Assembly (NCBI RefSeq): GCF_003812745.1 | Contig: NZ_CP033831.1 | Span: forward strand, 124,001 to 188,000 | Direction of reading: 5' to 3' | DNA length: 64,000 nt | Source of the DNA: Serratia sp. FDAARGOS_506 | GTDB lineage: Bacteria; Pseudomonadota; Gammaproteobacteria; Enterobacterales; Enterobacteriaceae | Shown here: positions 61,132 to 64,000 of the stretch, piece after piece | Numbering within the stretch: the first letter of the stretch is position 1 | Layout: every line of letters starts with the position of its first letter | Notes under the pieces: generated by a model | Database searches by the model: none | Told to the model about the DNA's origin: nothing | What the model saw: only the letters and a program-made list of their open reading frames with translations | Made by a program: the position numbers and the translations under genes

Positions 61132-62013
61132 TTACAGCAAACCGACGCTTTTCAGCGCGCGCTCCACCACCGGGCGGGCGGCTTCGCTCAACGGCGTCAT
61201 CGGCAGACGCAGCGTATCGGTTGCCATCAATCCCAACGCCTTACAGGCCCACTTCACCGGAATTGGGTTTGCTTCTACAAATAGATCCTGATGCAACGGC
61301 ATCAAGCGCTGATTTAAGCGGCGCGCTTCGGCAAACTTGCCCTGCGCCGCCAGCGCGCAAAGTTCCGCCATCTCGCGCGCGGCCACGTTGGCCGTCACGG
61401 AAATCACCCCTTTGCCGCCCAGTTGCATGAAGTCCAGCCCGCTGGCGTCGTCGCCGCTCAGCAAAATGAAGTCTTCATCGTCAACCAGCACTTGGATCTG
61501 ACTAACGCGACTTAAGTTCCCCGTCGCTTCTTTTACAGCAACAATATTCTTGATTTTCGCCAGCCGAGCGATGGTCGGCGGCAGCATGTCGCAGCCGGTG
61601 CGCGAAGGCACGTTATACAGGATCTGCGGCAGCTCGGTGCTCTCGGCGATCGCCTTGAAGTGCTGGTACAGCCCTTCCTGCGTCGGCTTATTGTAGTACG
61701 GCGTCACCGTCAGGCAGCCCACGACGCCGGTATTGGCGAAGCGGGTGGTGAGCGCGATGGCTTCGGCGGTGGCGTTGGCGCCGGTGCCGGCGATCACCGG
61801 GATGCGGCCGTCGGCCAGCTCCAGCGTCTGCAGCACCACGTCAACGTGCTCGTCATGGGCAAGCGTTGCGGACTCGCCGGTGGTCCCTACGGAAACGATC
61901 GCCGCGGTGCCACTGGCTACATGATAATCGATCAATTTTTTTAGGCTCGCGCGATCGACAGCACCTTTGTCGTCCATCGGCGTAACCAGTGCAACAATAC
62001 TTCCCGTAAACAT
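61132..62013 (-). CDS. dapA: 4-hydroxy-tetrahydrodipicolinate synthase
   Basis: About 293 residues; condenses pyruvate with aspartate semialdehyde, first step of the diaminopimelate/lysine branch. The Schiff-base lysine is in [13 protein letters not shown] (about Lys161), the substrate tyrosine in [13 protein letters not shown] (about Tyr133), and the nearby [14 protein letters not shown] motif is intact. Start [17 protein letters not shown] at 62013 has GGGG upstream; the longer reading to 62040 is unlikely. Operon with bamC. Confidence 0.97.
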   Translation of the reverse strand: MFTGSIVALVTPMDDKGAVDRASLKKLIDYHVASGTAAIVSVGTTGESATLAHDEHVDVVLQTLELADGRIPVIAGTGANATAEAIALTTRFANTGVVGCLTVTPYYNKPTQEGLYQHFKAIAESTELPQILYNVPSRTGCDMLPPTIARLAKIKNIVAVKEATGNLSRVSQIQVLVDDEDFILLSGDDASGLDFMQLGGKGVISVTANVAAREMAELCALAAQGKFAEARRLNQRLMPLHQDLFVEANPIPVKWACKALGLMATDTLRLPMTPLSEAARPVVERALKSVGLL

Positions 62014-62159
62014 TGGCCGTCCCCTCCACACACAGGTCACTCATGGTACTTTTGCTGCCTATCCAAAAGCAAGCGCACAACCGCGTTGTAAGCGCTTGGC
62101 AGGCGGTTTTTTTTATGTTTACCATGGTAACCCCATTAAGCACGACAGGAAGCGCTATT

Positions 62160-62729
62160 TTGCCTCAGTCAGACGAACACTATCTCGTGATTACCGCGCT
62201 CGGCGCCGACCGCCCCGGAATCGTCAATACCATCACCCGCCACGTCAGTAGTTGCGGATGCAATATCGAAGATAGCCGTCTGGCCATGCTGGGGGAGGAA
62301 TTCACGTTCATCATGCTGCTGTCCGGCAGCTGGAACGCCATTACCCTGATCGAATCCACCCTGCCGCAAAAAGGCGCGGAGCTGGATCTGCTGATCGTGA
62401 TGAAGCGCACAAACTCGCATGAAAGGCCGCCGATGCCGGCCACGGTGTGGGTGCAGGTGGAAGTGAAGGACTCGCCGCACATCATCGAACGCTTTACCGA
62501 TCTGTTCGACTCCAGCCAGATGAATATCGCCGAACTGGTTTCGCGCACGCAGCCGGCGGACGGCGACCTGCCGCCACAGCTGTATATCCAAATCACCGCC
62601 CACAGCTCCGGCGATCGGGACGCCTCAAATATTGAGCAAGCCTTCCATCGCCTATGTACAGAATTGAACGCGCAAGGCAGTATTAGCGTGGTGAACTATC
62701 CACAGCATGACGAGAAAGATGGAGAGTAG
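62160..62729 (+). CDS. gcvR: Glycine cleavage system transcriptional repressor GcvR
   Basis: About 189 residues with two ACT domains (ALGADRPGIVNTITRHVSSCGCNIEDSRLAMLG and VEVKDSPHIIERFTDLFDSSQMNIAELVSRTQP, each split by normal spacing). It binds GcvA and glycine and represses the gcv operon. I choose TTG 62160 (M-PQSDEHYLVITALGADRPG): AGGA lies upstream and the product has the E. coli length, while ATG candidates upstream near 62115 and 62124 lack a ribosome-binding site. Next to divergent dapA and 2 bp before bcp. Confidence 0.92.
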   Translation: MPQSDEHYLVITALGADRPGIVNTITRHVSSCGCNIEDSRLAMLGEEFTFIMLLSGSWNAITLIESTLPQKGAELDLLIVMKRTNSHERPPMPATVWVQVEVKDSPHIIERFTDLFDSSQMNIAELVSRTQPADGDLPPQLYIQITAHSSGDRDASNIEQAFHRLCTELNAQGSISVVNYPQHDEKDGE

Positions 62730-62731
62730 TG

Positions 62732-63196
62732 ATGAGCCCATTGAAAGCCGGTGACACAGCGCCGAAATTTAGTTTGCCTGACCAGGACGGTGAGGAAATT
62801 AATTTGGCCGACTTCCAGGGACAGCGAGTATTGGTCTATTTCTATCCGAAGGCGATGACGCCGGGCTGCACCGTGCAAGCCTGCGGCCTGCGGGACAACA
62901 TGGACGAATTGAAAAAGGTCGGCGTCGAAGTGCTGGGCATCAGCACCGACAAACCGGAAAAACTGTCGCGCTTCGCCGAAAAGGAGCTGCTCAACTTCAC
63001 GCTGTTGTCTGATGAAGATCATCAGGTGTCGCAACAGTTTGGCGTGTGGGGCGAGAAAACCTTCATGGGCAAGACCTACGACGGTATTCACCGCATCAGT
63101 TTCCTGATCGACGCCAAAGGCAAGATTGAAAAAGTGTTTGATGATTTCAAAACCACCAATCACCACGACATCGTTCTGAGCTACCTGCAGCAGTAA
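62732..63196 (+). CDS. bcp: Thioredoxin-dependent thiol peroxidase Bcp
   Basis: 154 residues, peroxiredoxin Q. MSPLKAGDTAPKFSLPDQDG, then the peroxidatic and resolving cysteines in YPKAMTPGCTVQACGLRDNM (about Cys46 and Cys51), and GVWGEKTFMGKTYDGIHRISF. The peroxidatic Cys in TPGC and the C51 in the same helix mark the atypical 2-Cys type. ATG 62732 is chosen over the GTG at 62729 because it gives the family N terminus. It begins 2 bp after gcvR and is coupled to it. Confidence 0.97.
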   Translation: MSPLKAGDTAPKFSLPDQDGEEINLADFQGQRVLVYFYPKAMTPGCTVQACGLRDNMDELKKVGVEVLGISTDKPEKLSRFAEKELLNFTLLSDEDHQVSQQFGVWGEKTFMGKTYDGIHRISFLIDAKGKIEKVFDDFKTTNHHDIVLSYLQQ

Positions 63197-63204
63197 TTCT
63201 CACG

Positions 63205-63236
63205 AAGCGCAGCGGCCTGCTGCGCTTCTTTTCTTT
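63205..63236 (+). terminator. Rho-independent terminator of gcvR-bcp
   Basis: Perfect 10-bp stem gaagcgcagc/gctgcgcttc with a 5-nt loop (63205-63229), then a T-rich run. The convergent perM stop lies just beyond. Confidence 0.87.
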
Positions 63237-63240
63237 CCTG

Positions 63241-64000
63241 TCAGTCGGCCTTGTCTTCCACCTCGACCCGCAGTTCATCCGGCCAGGCATGGATCACCGC
63301 CTTCACCAACGTCGCCAGCGGTATGGCGAAAAACACGCCCCAAAAACCCCACATCCCGCCGAATACGATCACCGACAGGATAATCACCAGCGGATGCAGG
63401 TTGACCGCTTCGGAGAACAAAATAGGCACCAGCAGGTTGCCGTCCAGCCCCTGCACCACCAGATAGGCGACGATCAGCGTCCAGAAATCGGCGCCGACGC
63501 CCCACTGGAACAGCGCCACCACCACTACCGGTATGGTGACCAGCACCGCACCGATGTAGGGGATCAATACCGAGAAGCCCACCAGCACCGCCAGCAGCAG
63601 CGAGTAGCGCATGTCCAACACGGCGAACACCAGGTAGGTCGCCACGCCGACAATCACCATCTCCAGCACCTTGCCGCGGATGTAATTGGTGATCTGCTGA
63701 TTCATCTCGTTCCAAACCTGCCCCGCCAGGCCGCGATTGCGCGGCAGCACGCGGCGCACCGCGTTTAACAGCTGCTCTTTGTCCTTCAACAGGAAGAACA
63801 TCATCATCGGCACCAGGATCAGGTAGATGGCCAGCGTCAACAGACCGACCAGCGACGCCAACGAGAATTTCACCACCGATTCGCCCATGCCGGACAGCCG
63901 GCTGCGCAGGTTTTCCGCCATCATGTCGATGATGCCGGCATCCACCAGCGCCGGGTAACGCTTCGGCAACGTCGCGGCAAAGTTATAGAACTGATTGAGC
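63241..64000 (-). CDS. perM: AI-2E/PerM-family transporter (partial)
   Basis: The reverse strand runs open from the window end to a stop at 63241, showing about 253 C-terminal residues. Four or more membrane segments are seen, with family motifs FFLLKDKEQLLNAVRRVLPRNR, QITNYIRGKVLEMVIVGVATYLVFAV, VGFSVLIPYIGA, QGLDGNLLVPILFSEAVNLHPLVI and GGMWGFWGVFFAIPLATLVKAVIHAWPD (split by normal spacing). E. coli PerM (YfgO) follows bcp in the same way. The role of PerM is not settled; AI-2 export was shown only for TqsA-type relatives. The N terminus is beyond the window. Confidence 0.93.
   Translation of the reverse strand, partial: LNQFYNFAATLPKRYPALVDAGIIDMMAENLRSRLSGMGESVVKFSLASLVGLLTLAIYLILVPMMMFFLLKDKEQLLNAVRRVLPRNRGLAGQVWNEMNQQITNYIRGKVLEMVIVGVATYLVFAVLDMRYSLLLAVLVGFSVLIPYIGAVLVTIPVVVVALFQWGVGADFWTLIVAYLVVQGLDGNLLVPILFSEAVNLHPLVIILSVIVFGGMWGFWGVFFAIPLATLVKAVIHAWPDELRVEVEDKAD

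Overview
The window reads as chromosome of a high-GC member of the Enterobacterales, most likely Serratia marcescens or a very close relative. Two things support this. First, gene order follows the Escherichia coli K-12 backbone (yfeR-yfeH-ypeB-ligA-zipA-cysZ-cysK-ptsHI-crr ... cysM-cysAWTP ... yfeX-yfeY-yfeZ-ypeA-amiA-hemF ... maeB ... talA-tktB-nudK-narQ-acrD-ypfM-yffB-dapE-ypfN-ypfH-tmcA-ypfJ-purC-bamC-dapA-gcvR-bcp-perM). Second, the maeB-talA junction is split by the S. marcescens chitin locus (chitinase B, regulator ChiR, lytic polysaccharide monooxygenase CBP21 and the holin/endopeptidase/spanin secretion cassette ChiWXYZ). No tRNA, rRNA, CRISPR array or insertion sequence was seen.

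Layout. 1-5.8 kb: a LysR regulator divergent from a bile-acid:sodium symporter-like protein, DNA ligase, division protein ZipA and the sulfate permease CysZ. 6-10 kb: cysK, then the PTS operon ptsH-ptsI-crr behind a Cra-type site and a structured leader, ending in a terminator and an ERIC-like repeat plus a large palindrome. 10.2-12.3 kb: a CpxRA-like two-component system absent from the E. coli map at this place. 12.5-17.3 kb: cysM and cysPTWA. 17.4-23.3 kb: DyP peroxidase YfeX, lipoprotein YfeY, YfeZ, an OB-fold periplasmic protein, YpeA, Tat-exported amidase AmiA, HemF and YaiI. 23.3-29.7 kb: an iron cluster of ChaN-like lipoprotein, TonB/HasB paralogue, exported oligopeptidase B and TonB-dependent receptor, with two Fur-box-like sites. 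29.8-34.5 kb: S-methylmethionine use (mmuP-mmuM) and malic enzyme MaeB. 34.7-39.8 kb: the chitin island. 40-50 kb: talA-tktB, nudK, narQ and a linked narP, a small winged-helix gene, acrD and the 19-codon ypfM. 50.6-52.8 kb: an accessory patch with two acetyltransferases and an AT-rich RcsA-like regulator. 52.8-64 kb: lysine/peptidoglycan genes, tmcA, purC, bamC-dapA, gcvR-bcp and perM (cut by the window end).

Working together: the cys genes import sulfate/thiosulfate and build cysteine; ptsHI-crr energise sugar uptake; ChiB and CBP21 attack crystalline chitin, with ChiWXYZ the known lysis-like export route for proteins such as ChiB that lack a signal peptide; NarQ/NarP sense nitrate/nitrite. 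The least explained part is the chaN-tonB-oligopeptidase-receptor cluster. It joins a receptor, a private energy transducer, an iron/heme lipoprotein and a periplasmic peptidase, resembling in logic, though not in protease family, the ferredoxin-uptake (Fus) systems of Pectobacterium.
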